A stretch of 10,380 bases of DNA from NCBI GenBank assembly GCA_934574095.1, contig CAKTMW010000052.1, positions 1 to 10,380 of the forward strand. Direction: 5' to 3'. This DNA is from an uncultured Oscillospiraceae bacterium. Its GTDB lineage: Bacteria; Bacillota; Clostridia; Oscillospirales; Oscillospiraceae. Shown here piece after piece: positions 1 through 8,077 of this stretch. Below the pieces are notes generated by a model. It was not told where the DNA came from and made no database searches. It was given only the letters and a program-made list of their open reading frames with translations. Both the position numbers and the translations under genes were made by a program. Positions within the stretch are counted from its first letter, which is position 1; every line of letters begins with the position of its first letter.

Positions 1-3000
1 ATGCAGGGCACCACGAACAGCGTCATCAGCGTGGCGTACAGCAGTCCGCCGATGCACACCAGCGCCACCGGCTGGATGAGGGATGTACCGGCGTTTTTAT
101 CCAGCGCCGTGACGATCAGGCCCAGAATGGTGGTCAGAGAAGTCATGAGGATGGGCCGCAGGCGGGTGACGCCGGCGTCGATGATGGCGTCGCGGCGCTC
201 CATGCCCGCAAGGCGCTGCTGGTTGATGTAGTCCACCAGCACGATACCGTTGTTGACGATGATGCCCACCAGCATGACGAAGCCGATCAGGGCGATGACG
301 CTCATCTCCGTGCCCGTCAGCAGTAGGGCCAGGAAGCCGCCGGTGAAGGCCAGCGGGATGGTGAACATGACGATGAACGGCTCACGCAGAGACTGGAACT
401 GGGCCACCATGACGAAGTACACCAGCACGATTCCCAGCAGCAGCATCAGCATCACCTGACCCATGGCGTCCATGATCTGCTCATTTTCGCCGTTGAACTC
501 GATGGACGCGCCCTCCGGCAAGTCCATGGCGTTCACGGCCTTTGTCACCTGATCGGACACCAGCGTGACGTTATTGCCCTCGGCAATAGCGGCGGTAACG
601 GTGACGCAGCGGCGCTGCTGATCCCGGTTGATGGTGTTCAGGCTGACGGTCTTTTCCACCGTGGCAACATCCTTCAGCAGGAAGCTGGTATCCTCGTCGC
701 CGCCGTCATCAGAGAGGGCGGGCAGGGAGGAGGAGGAAGAGGAGCCGGAAGAGCCGCCGCTCATGGCGGAGGACATGGCACTGTCGGGGTCGATCTTCAG
801 CTCCGGCAGGGTCTCCACGGTGTAATTGCTGCTTTCGTCCTGCTGGATGATCAGCTGCATGGAGGAATCGTCCAACTCCATCTCCGTACCGGAGGTGCTG
901 GTGTTCAGGGCGGCGGCCACCTGCATATAGATCTGGGCCACGGTCATGCCGTGCTCCATGGCCTTGGTGCGATCCACCGTCACGTGCAGCGCCTGCGCCG
1001 CGTCCTCCAGACCGTCGGACACGTCGGCGGTGCCCTCCACCTGCTCGATGCGGGCGGCGATGGCCTTGGCGGTGGATTGCAGCGTCTCCATATCCTCGCT
1101 GTACACCGTCAGGGACACGCCGCTGCCGGTGACGTAGCTCATCATGCCGGACATGACGTTGGCCGCGGTGACGGTGCAGTCCATGTCGGCGCACAGGGCC
1201 TCGATCTCCTTGCCCACGCTGTTGCCAGAGTAGTCGTCCGGCAGGGTGATGTATATCTCCGCGTCGTACTCACCGCCGCCGGAGGACATCAGGCTCATGC
1301 CGCTGTCGCCCTGGATCATGGCGCCCACGGCGTCCACGCCCTCGATGGTCATGCAGCGGCGGGCCACCTCGTCGGTGTAGGCCACAGCCTCCTCACGGGT
1401 GCAGTTCTCCGGCATGGCAACGGTAACGTCGACGCTGTTCATATCCATATCCGGCATGAAGCTGAAGCCCCGGCTGACCGTGACCACACAGGACAGCACC
1501 AGCAGCGCCACCGCGCCGCCCAGCACCGCCGCCTTGTGGTTCAGCGACCAGAGGATGGCCTTTTTGTAGGCGGGGTAAATTTTATCCAACAGGCCCGGCT
1601 TCTGCTCCAGCGGACGCTGGAGCATGCCGCTGGCCATGGAGGGCACCAGCGTCAGCGCCACCAGAAGGCTGGCCAGCAGGGAATAGGTGATGGTCAGGGC
1701 CAGATCGGTGAACATCTGGCGGGTCAGGCCCTCCACAAACACAATGGGGGCGAACACGCACACGGTGGTCAGGGTACTGGCGGCGATAGCGCCCAGCACC
1801 TGCTGGGCGCCGGACACGGCGGCCTGCACCACCGTGGCGCCCCTGGCGCGGAGCCGGTAGATATTCTCAATGACCACCACGGAGTTATCCACCAGCATAC
1901 CCACCGCTACCAGCAGGCCGCTGAGGGAGATCATATTGATGGTAACACCGGTGAAGTACATCAGCACCACCGCGAAGATCACGCTGGTGGGGATGGAGAT
2001 CAGGGTGATGAGGGTGGGCCGCCAGTCACGCAGGAACAGGAACAGCACCACCACGGAGAACAGCGCGCCCCACAGCAGGGAGGAGACGATGGTATCCACG
2101 ATCAGGTGGATATAGTCGCCCTGATCCATCAGGGGCTTGAAGCTGATGTTGGGGTACTGGTCGGTCAGCTGCTCCAGACGGGCGGTGATGTTGTCGGACA
2201 CCTCCGCCGTGGCGTAGTTGGACTGCTTGGTGAAGGAGGCGATGATGCCGTTTTCGCCGTTGAGCTTGGCGTAAATTTCATCGGAGTTGTCGGTATAGAA
2301 CACGGTGGCCACGTCGCTGAGGCGGATGGGCTCCATGCCGTCGATGCCCAGATCGAACAGCACCATATCCTCCAGCTCGCCGCTGGTGCGGATCTCGTTG
2401 CCCACGGACACCATGTAGCTGACGCCGGCGTTATCGTCTATGTACCCGGCGGGCATGGAGAAATCCTGCGCCGTCAGCAGCTGCTCCACCATGGAGACGG
2501 ACAGCATGCCGTCCAGATCCAGCTGCTCCAGCACCTGCTTGCGGGTCTGGGCCAGCTGCTCCTCCCCCTGCTCGATCTGCTGGAGGGCCAGCTTGATCTG
2601 AACGTTGCTCTCGGTCATCAGCAGCATGCCGTCCATCAGCTCCTCCGTGCCGCCGGAGATCTCCTTATTCAGGCTGTCAAACCGGTGGGGGTCGTTCAGA
2701 AACGCCTCGATCTCCTGCAGCGCCTTTTGCATGGCCTTGATGCTCTGGCTCATCTGCTGCTGTTGGCGCTGCGCCACCATGGCGTTCAGCTTGACGGTGT
2801 TTTCGTTGATGCGCAGGGCCAGCATCTGGTTTTCCGCCTGTAATTGCAGGTTCTCCGCTGCGGCGGCCGCCTTTTCCTCCTCCGTGGCGTTTTCATCGTC
2901 GATAATGGCCTGATTGGCCTGAATTTTTTCGTTATTGGCGGCCATCTGCTGCTGGTCGGCCAGAATGGCGTCCCGCAGGGCCTTTTCCTCCTCGGTGATC

Positions 3001-3797
3001 AGATCGTCGCCGTCCGGCACGCTGTCAATGGCGTCCCGCAGGGCGTCAGCCGCCTGATTGAGTATGCCGGTCACGCCGTCGGCCACGCCGTCAGCCGCCT
3101 GAGCAATGCCCTCATCCAGCGCGCTCTGCGCGTCCTCCAGCTCCTTTTTGGCGTCGCTGAGCTTGCCGGCGGCCTTGTCCAGCTCCCGGCCCGCCTTTTC
3201 GCGTACCGTTTTGGTCACGGCTGCCATCTTCTCGGCATCCAGCACCACGTGCATCTCACGATCCACCGTGCCCATGATCTCCACGCTGGCCACGCCGGTG
3301 ATGCCCGTCAGCTTGCCGGTCAGCTCGCTGTCCACGAAGTCGCTGAGCTGGCCCACATCCATGTCGCTGCTGCTGATGGCGGCCACCATCACGGGGATCA
3401 TGGAGGGGTTCACCTTCAGGATATAGGGGGAGGACACGGTATCGTCCCACTGACCCTGCACCGTGGACACCTGCTGCTGGATATCAATGCCCAGCGCGTT
3501 CATGTCGGCGCCGTCCTCGAACTCCATCACCACCATGGAGACGCTGTTCTGGCTGGAGGACTGGATCTCCTTCAGCTGATCCAGCGTGGCCAGCGCTTTT
3601 TCCAGAGGCTTGGTGATGTTCTTCTCCACGCTTTCCGGGCTTGCGCCGGGGTCGCTGGTGACGACGATGACATAGGGATAGTCCATGTTGGGCATCAGGT
3701 CGGGGGTCATTTTCAGATAGGCCACCACACCCAGAATCAGGATCGCCAGCGTCACCACATAGACGGTCAACGGTTTTTTTACACTGAAGGCAGGCAC
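1..3797 (-). CDS. RND-family efflux permease (HAE1/AcrB-like, Gram-positive type), 3' end outside the window
   Basis: About 1265 codons are read without interruption from a GTG at 3797 to the window edge; the true C-terminus is probably 20-40 residues further on. GTG is chosen because AGAGGAAG lies 7-14 bases upstream and TM1 starts at once (VKKPLTVYVVTLAILILG); no ATG is available before the upstream in-frame stop. RND permeases are proton-driven exporters of drugs, lipids or peptides in the cytoplasmic membrane. Seen: TM1 (about residues 8-30), first extracytoplasmic loop with the DPGASPESVEKNITKPLE motif, TM2-6 (about 560-723) with GMLVDNSVVVIEN in TM4 (D637, N638), second large loop, then TM8-12 with GIIVNNGIVLVDY (N1182, N1183) and the RPILMTSLTTILG region. 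Two oddities: an added coiled coil of about 240 residues in the first loop (about 190-430) and a Ser-rich then acidic linker (about 1006-1035). No adaptor gene lies upstream; one could lie downstream, outside the window. Substrate unknown. Confidence 0.95.
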   Translation of the reverse strand, partial: MPAFSVKKPLTVYVVTLAILILGVVAYLKMTPDLMPNMDYPYVIVVTSDPGASPESVEKNITKPLEKALATLDQLKEIQSSSQNSVSMVVMEFEDGADMNALGIDIQQQVSTVQGQWDDTVSSPYILKVNPSMIPVMVAAISSSDMDVGQLSDFVDSELTGKLTGITGVASVEIMGTVDREMHVVLDAEKMAAVTKTVREKAGRELDKAAGKLSDAKKELEDAQSALDEGIAQAADGVADGVTGILNQAADALRDAIDSVPDGDDLITEEEKALRDAILADQQQMAANNEKIQANQAIIDDENATEEEKAAAAAENLQLQAENQMLALRINENTVKLNAMVAQRQQQQMSQSIKAMQKALQEIEAFLNDPHRFDSLNKEISGGTEELMDGMLLMTESNVQIKLALQQIEQGEEQLAQTRKQVLEQLDLDGMLSVSMVEQLLTAQDFSMPAGYIDDNAGVSYMVSVGNEIRTSGELEDMVLFDLGIDGMEPIRLSDVATVFYTDNSDEIYAKLNGENGIIASFTKQSNYATAEVSDNITARLEQLTDQYPNISFKPLMDQGDYIHLIVDTIVSSLLWGALFSVVVLFLFLRDWRPTLITLISIPTSVIFAVVLMYFTGVTINMISLSGLLVAVGMLVDNSVVVIENIYRLRARGATVVQAAVSGAQQVLGAIAASTLTTVCVFAPIVFVEGLTRQMFTDLALTITYSLLASLLVALTLVPSMASGMLQRPLEQKPGLLDKIYPAYKKAILWSLNHKAAVLGGAVALLVLSCVVTVSRGFSFMPDMDMNSVDVTVAMPENCTREEAVAYTDEVARRCMTIEGVDAVGAMIQGDSGMSLMSSGGGEYDAEIYITLPDDYSGNSVGKEIEALCADMDCTVTAANVMSGMMSYVTGSGVSLTVYSEDMETLQSTAKAIAARIEQVEGTADVSDGLEDAAQALHVTVDRTKAMEHGMTVAQIYMQVAAALNTSTSGTEMELDDSSMQLIIQQDESSNYTVETLPELKIDPDSAMSSAMSGGSSGSSSSSSLPALSDDGGDEDTSFLLKDVATVEKTVSLNTINRDQQRRCVTVTAAIAEGNNVTLVSDQVTKAVNAMDLPEGASIEFNGENEQIMDAMGQVMLMLLLGIVLVYFVMVAQFQSLREPFIVMFTIPLAFTGGFLALLLTGTEMSVIALIGFVMLVGIIVNNGIVLVDYINQQRLAGMERRDAIIDAGVTRLRPILMTSLTTILGLIVTALDKNAGTSLIQPVALVCIGGLLYATLMTLFVVPC

Positions 3798-3803
3798 GAA
3801 TTT

Positions 3804-3874
3804 CTTCCTCTCTACTGCGCCGCAAGGCGCGCTACAAAGCTCCAAAGCGGCAAATGCCGCGTTTTTGACGCTTT
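3804..3874 (-). promoter_or_regulatory. RND leader: hairpins and ribosome binding site
   Basis: The 75 bases before the GTG start hold an SD (AGAGGAAG, 3804-3811) preceded by a tight hairpin GCGCC-TTGC-GGCGC (3817-3830). Further upstream are GCGGC-ATTT-GCCGC (3847-3860) and GCGT-CAAAA-ACGC (3859-3871). The last two compete with a longer pairing AAAGCG/CGCTTT (3844-3849 with 3869-3874). Alternative pairings close to an SD suggest translational control, but this is inference. I see no convincing sigma-A promoter for this gene in 3875-4150. Confidence 0.35.
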
Positions 3875-4092
3875 AGTTTACCACCACTTCATTTTCAAAT
3901 CAATCGCTGGGGCGAAAAATTTACGTTTCTGTTACAATTATGAACGGAACATATGCTAACCGCTGAAAAATCCCGAAGTTTCCCGCAAAATAGTTCGCAA
4001 GTCGAAATATCGGGGCAGGGGACGGCCGACAACGCCGCCGGGATAGTCAAGAATGTATGGAACATTCCACTTATACCGTGCCGAAAGTTATG

Positions 4093-4184
4093 AAAATGCG
4101 CCAAAATGCACAAAAACGGTAACATTTTTTCTACATTTATTCTTCGTTTCAGAGGGAGACAATGTTTCGTTTCCGTACTATAAT
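4093..4184 (+). promoter_or_regulatory. gap promoter with phased A-tracts upstream
   Basis: A consensus -10 TATAAT lies at 4179-4184. A -35 GAGACA (4/6 match to TTGACA) lies at 4156-4161 with a 17-base spacer. Upstream, AAAATGC (4093), AAAATGC (4103) and AAAACGG (4113) recur every 10 bases, one helical turn, followed by T-rich tracts. This layout is typical of curved DNA or an UP-like activator of a strong housekeeping promoter. The 5' leader is about 50 bases and ends in an SD (AAAGGA, 4228-4233) seven bases before the ATG. Confidence 0.7.
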
Positions 4185-4240
4185 GGTAGACGGAACAAAA
4201 AAGACCGCATGGCGGCGACGAAAAGTGAAAGGAAAACAAT

Positions 4241-5287
<1,047 letters not shown>

Positions 5288-5335
5288 CAGAAAAGAAGAA
5301 CACCCCCACCTGGGGTGTTCTTCTTTTCTGTTTTT
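5288..5335 (+). terminator. rho-independent terminator of gap, probably bidirectional
   Basis: A perfect 19-bp inverted repeat begins right after the gap stop codon (arms 5288-5306 and 5312-5330, loop CACCT) and runs into TTTTT at 5331-5335. The outer stem is A-rich on the left and T-rich on the right. Read on the minus strand, its lower stem therefore also ends in a T-rich stretch, so it can stop the converging anti-sigma transcript that ends at 5380. Confidence 0.93.
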
Positions 5336-5379
5336 CCAGAGCATCCTGTTTTTTAAAGTCCGTGTCCGGGAGCGCAGCG

Positions 5380-6339
5380 TCACACCGTGTCAAACCGGAA
5401 CGCATCCGCCATGGCCTCCAGCACTTCGTTGGGCATGGCCGCCTCGCCCGTTTCCACATCGCCCTGCCGGACGTTCAGTACGTTCACTACCAGATAGGCA
5501 TCCGGCAGATCGGCAATGATCAGCGCCTTATCCGGCCCCATGGCCAGCATGACCGGCATGCCGCAGGCGGTTTCGTATTCCCACTGGGTATACTCGTCCG
5601 CGTCTCCGATGGGAAGATAGGACACGGACAGATACCCCTTTTCATTGCATATCAGCTGATAGCTGACGGGATAGGACCAGCGCCCGTCGCGGAACGTAAA
5701 GGTGCCCTCCGCCATAAAGCTGCCGCAGTCATAGGCGTAGCCGCCGTCAAACACATGCTCATAGTCCTCGCAGCTTTCCGGCAGGGCATCGGCGATCCGC
5801 GCAGGCAGCGGATCGCCGCCGCCGTACAGCGTGGGCGGGGTCAGCAGCGCAAGGCCGTATTCCTCGGCGATGGCGTCCAGCTCATCGGCCATTTCCCGGG
5901 TGTAGCAGGGATAGGCGTCATAGCGCGGCTCCAGTCCCGTGCCGCCGTTGCCGATGGTGGCCAGGATCGCGCCGTCCGGGTCGTAGCCGCTGCAAAAGCT
6001 CTGCCAGCGGGCGTTGGCCATGCCCTCCGGACTGTCCGCCAGTCCCTGCAGACTCAGCACATCCGTGTCACCATAGGGTTCGTCTGTGCCGCCGTCCTGA
6101 TGATAGAGCACGGCCGAGCGCAGGCCAAACAATCCGGTGGCATAGGCCGCCGTGCCGAACGCCAGCACCAGCACCAGCGCCGCCGCCAGAATCAGCGTGC
6201 TCCGAAAGGTACGTCTCTTGCGGTGCGGCGTTTCCGCGCTGCGGGCAGCCTCCTCCCGAATGGCACGCAGCATCCGCTCACGGGCCGCGTCGTCGGGACG
6301 CAGGCCGTCATAGGCGCGGTAAATATCGTCAGGCGTCAT
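5380..6339 (-). CDS. probable membrane-anchored anti-sigma factor
   Basis: 319 residues. Residues 1-45 are charged and cytoplasmic (MTPDDIYRAYDGLRPDD..., then an Arg/Lys-rich RKRRTFR). They are followed by one membrane segment (about 47-68, STLILAAALVLVLAFGTAAYA) and an extracytoplasmic domain of about 250 residues that I do not recognise. That domain has six Cys spread through it, which could form disulfides, and is rich in Asp, Gly and Tyr. Role is inferred from context: the ATG overlaps the end of the ECF sigma gene by 11 bases, with its own SD (GGAGGT) eight bases upstream, so the two are co-translated. A small inner domain, one TM and an outer sensor is the usual shape of anti-sigma factors that hold an ECF sigma at the membrane. 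The zinc-binding HxxxCxxC motif of the ZAS class is absent. The signal it senses is unknown. Confidence 0.8.
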   Translation of the reverse strand: MTPDDIYRAYDGLRPDDAARERMLRAIREEAARSAETPHRKRRTFRSTLILAAALVLVLAFGTAAYATGLFGLRSAVLYHQDGGTDEPYGDTDVLSLQGLADSPEGMANARWQSFCSGYDPDGAILATIGNGGTGLEPRYDAYPCYTREMADELDAIAEEYGLALLTPPTLYGGGDPLPARIADALPESCEDYEHVFDGGYAYDCGSFMAEGTFTFRDGRWSYPVSYQLICNEKGYLSVSYLPIGDADEYTQWEYETACGMPVMLAMGPDKALIIADLPDAYLVVNVLNVRQGDVETGEAAMPNEVLEAMADAFRFDTV

Positions 6340-6832
6340 AGGGATACACCTCCAATGCCAGTTTCAGTTTTTTGCGGGCGCGGTTCAGGCGGCTGCGGAT
6401 GGTGGCAGGGGCCACGTCCAGCATCCGGGCGATGTCGGCGGTGGGGTAGCCCTCGTAGTAATAGAGATAGACCGGCAGTTTGTAGTCCTCCGGCAGGGCC
6501 AGCACCGCCTGCAGCGTCTCGTCCGGCACCGGGTCCTCCACGGTGGGGGGCTCGGTGAGACTGTCAAAGCTCTCGCGCCTGCGCCACGGGCTGCGCAGGG
6601 CGCTTTTGCACAGGTTGGACACGGTGACGATGAGCCACGCCTTTTCGTGCTGCTCTGTGTCAAATTCCGTGCCGCTGCGCAGCAGGCGGAGAAAGGCCTC
6701 CTGCACCATATCCTCCGCGTCCGCACCGTTTTTCATGAAAGAGTAGGCCACGCGGTACAACGTATCCACATGGCGCTGATAGATCGTTTCGATGTCTTTG
6801 TCCGTACGCAACAAAGTGTTCGTGGCGGCCAC
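6329..6832 (-). CDS. ECF-type RNA polymerase sigma factor
   Basis: About 160-167 residues, typical for sigma-70 family ECF factors with only regions 2 and 4. Region 2: YQRHVDTLYRVAYSFM with the core-binding and -10 recognition helix ADAEDMVQEAFLRLLRS (about 19-54). Region 4: ETLQAVLALPEDYKLP, then a helix-turn-helix TADIARMLDVAPATIRSRL that reads the -35 (about 104-155). It redirects RNA polymerase to a small regulon, probably under control of the overlapping anti-sigma factor. Start is uncertain: the listed GTG (6832) overlaps the SD AGGAGG (6832-6837), too close for normal initiation. The codon at ideal spacing is ACG at 6823; the next in-frame starts, TTG at 6814 and 6811, are 17-20 bases from the SD. 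Confidence 0.93.
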   Translation of the reverse strand: MAATNTLLRTDKDIETIYQRHVDTLYRVAYSFMKNGADAEDMVQEAFLRLLRSGTEFDTEQHEKAWLIVTVSNLCKSALRSPWRRRESFDSLTEPPTVEDPVPDETLQAVLALPEDYKLPVYLYYYEGYPTADIARMLDVAPATIRSRLNRARKKLKLALEVYPYDA

Positions 6833-6875
6833 CTCCTTTCATAGGGGATACGCGGGAGGGGAGAGAATTGTTGCA
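6832..6875 (-). promoter_or_regulatory. probable autoregulated ECF-type promoter and SD of the sigma operon
   Basis: On the minus strand TGCAAC (6870-6875), a 17-base spacer and CGTA (6849-6852) match the bipartite pattern of ECF-class promoters. For comparison, B. subtilis sigma-W uses TGAAAC, 16-17 bases, CGTA. Transcription would start near 6841-6843, leaving only a few bases before the SD AAAGGAGG (6832-6839). An ECF factor transcribing its own operon is the usual arrangement in the family; that this sigma reads this site is inference. Confidence 0.55.
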
Positions 6876-6901
6876 GAAAATTTTTGTTTGCGGGAGAAGG
6901 A

Positions 6902-7337
6902 TGTTTCGCCCTCCGGGGCGAGGCACTTTTGGCCATTGTCCCAAAAGTACCCAAAAGGACAACCAGAAACCCAGGTTTCTGGACTTCCTGCGCGCTACAA
7001 TGCGTACAGACTTGTGATTGCCTGCCACACGTTTACATAAAATTTTCTGTTTCGTTTCATTAAAAGGATCGTCTCTGCTTCTGCACCGCTGCCGCTGATG
7101 CCTGCGCCGGACAACGCTTTTGGTTCTACCGTTGACAACGTGAGCGGCAGCGGCGCAAGAGGAACAGACGATTCGTCATACGTACCGATAACCACCGTGT
7201 CCTGTGAACACGTGGTATAAGGTATCATAATTGGCAAAAGTCATAGCGTGCGCGGATTCTTAAACCGCAGGTTTAAGTGGCGTTTTTGGGTACTTTTGCC
7301 GCCACGGGCAAAAGTACCTCGCCCCGGAGGGCGAAAC
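6902..7337. mobile_element. composite palindromic repeat, copy 1 (MITE-like, non-coding)
   Basis: About 435 bases bounded by TGTTTCG and CGAAACA. Each end is an inverted module of three hairpins. Left end: H1 TCGCCC-TCCG-GGGCGA (6906-6921), H2 GGcACTTTTGG/CCAAAAGTaCC (6922-6951, one mismatch), H3 CCAGAAACC/GGTTTCTGG (6963-6982). Right end, mirrored: H3 CTTAAACC-GCA-GGTTTAAG (7259-7277), H2 GGTACTTTTGCC/GGCAAAAGTACC (7289-7318), H1 TCGCCC-CGGA-GGGCGA (7319-7334). Between them lie a core palindrome (7029-7160) and a variable stretch with another hairpin (7191-7216). The same plan recurs at 9789-10283. No transposase and no target-site duplication that I can assign, so mobility is inferred from repetition and inverted ends. 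Confidence 0.85.
7029..7160 (+). repeat. core segment of composite repeat, copy 1
   Basis: This segment matches the reverse complement of 10022-10161 along nearly its full length. It includes a T-rich lead-in (ATTTTCTGTTTCG) and TTAAAAGGATCGTCTCTGC. It contains an 11-bp stem CCGCTGCCGCT (7086-7096) / AGCGGCAGCGG (7143-7153) enclosing a 46-base loop. A minus-strand reading frame crosses it but does not look like a gene: differences between the two copies mostly change amino acids. Confidence 0.8.
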
Positions 7338-7350
7338 ACCCCCCTCTCTT

Positions 7351-7383
7351 AAAAACAATAAAGGGGACGGCTGCGCCGTCCCC
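7351..7383 (-). terminator. rho-independent terminator of the 7405-7884 gene
   Basis: On the minus strand, GGGGACGGC-GCA-GCCGTCCCC (9-bp stem, 7363-7383) is followed by TTTATTGTTTTT (7351-7362). It starts 22 bases after the stop codon of the upstream gene. Confidence 0.92.
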
Positions 7384-7404
7384 CTCCTATTTCATGCCAG
7401 ATTC

Positions 7405-7884
7405 TTACACCTGCTCCTCGTCGGTGCGGTTGCGCCAGGCCAGCTCCTGCTCCAGCTCGAACTCCAGCTTCTGGACGCGGGCCTTCAGCTCGTCGTAATG
7501 CTCGCTCTGGACATAATACTTGACGAAGGAGAAGGTGGCCTCGGCAAATTCCTCCTCAGTATAGGAGGGCAGCAGGGAGCCGCCGCTGCGGCGCAGGCCG
7601 CTGACGTTGATGACCACCAGGCGGCGGTGCTGCTCGCTGAGCTGGAACAGCTTCAGCTTTTCGGGAATCTCCAGCTGAAGGTCGTACTGCTCGTTGACCA
7701 GATTCAGCAGACGGGCCTGCTCCGGCTTGGCGGAGACGATGACGCCGTGGCGGGAGAACAGATCCTTCAGATAGTCCACGGACACCTCTTCGCGGGTGAT
7801 GGTGCCCTTGCCGATACCGGTCAGCATGGTGTTGGACAGGTTCAGGCTCACGTAGACCTCGTGGCCGGTGGTGGGATAGCTCAT
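7405..7884 (-). CDS. uncharacterised protein, 159 residues, with C-terminal coiled coil
   Basis: I do not recognise the family. It is very likely a real gene: the ATG at 7884 has an SD (AGGAGG) six bases upstream, a possible promoter, a leader hairpin and a clean terminator after the TAA. The product is soluble, with no signal peptide or membrane segment. The N-terminal part (1-60, MSYPTTGHEVYVSLNLSNT...) looks mixed alpha/beta. The middle has a short hydrophobic strand, RRLVVINVSGLRRSGG (about 88-103). The C-terminus from about 112 is acidic and helical (YTEEEFAEATFSFVKYYVQ), ending in a heptad-like coiled coil (YDELKARVQKLEFELEQEL) that suggests oligomerisation. It stands alone between two intergenic repeat regions, so neighbours give no functional clue. 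Confidence 0.85.
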   Translation of the reverse strand: MSYPTTGHEVYVSLNLSNTMLTGIGKGTITREEVSVDYLKDLFSRHGVIVSAKPEQARLLNLVNEQYDLQLEIPEKLKLFQLSEQHRRLVVINVSGLRRSGGSLLPSYTEEEFAEATFSFVKYYVQSEHYDELKARVQKLEFELEQELAWRNRTDEEQV

Positions 7885-7913
7885 ATGAAACCTCCTGCGT
7901 TTCTATAATCCTG

Positions 7914-7975
7914 GAGGGCGGTGACGCCCTCTCCTCTCATAGCTTCATCTTAGCAGGTCGGCGGGAGAAATGCAA
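7914..7975 (-). promoter_or_regulatory. possible promoter and leader hairpin of the 159-residue gene
   Basis: On the minus strand TTGCAT (7970-7975), a 17-base spacer and TAAGAT (7947-7952) make a weak sigma-A-like promoter; the -35 matches only its first three bases. The leader then folds GAGGGCG-TCAC-CGCCCTC (7914-7931), placed between the start of transcription and the SD near 7891-7896. Confidence 0.4.
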
Positions 7976-8077
7976 TAAAAACTTACAAAATTGCCGGAAT
8001 ATTTTTGTGCAATTGTGCTAAATGTATGGAATGAGTGATACTTTTGGAGCGATGGTGCAGGCTTCTTGTTACCGTGC

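Noticed and set aside
951..2843. A 630-codon plus-strand open frame, extended by another at 2844-3959, rich in His, Gly, Gln and Leu
   Set aside because: Antisense to the intact RND gene. Its composition is what GC-rich codon bias produces on the opposite strand; there is no SD and no recognisable domain.
5362..6558. A 398-codon plus-strand open frame
   Set aside because: Antisense to the sigma/anti-sigma pair, spans both genes, and has no domain or SD of its own.
6995..7237. An 80-codon minus-strand frame in the repeat core, partly similar to an 81-codon plus-strand frame at 9917-10162
   Set aside because: The similarity comes from the repeat itself. Codon comparison of the two copies shows about a dozen amino-acid changes against four or so silent ones, and neither frame has a proper SD, so there is no sign of protein-level selection.
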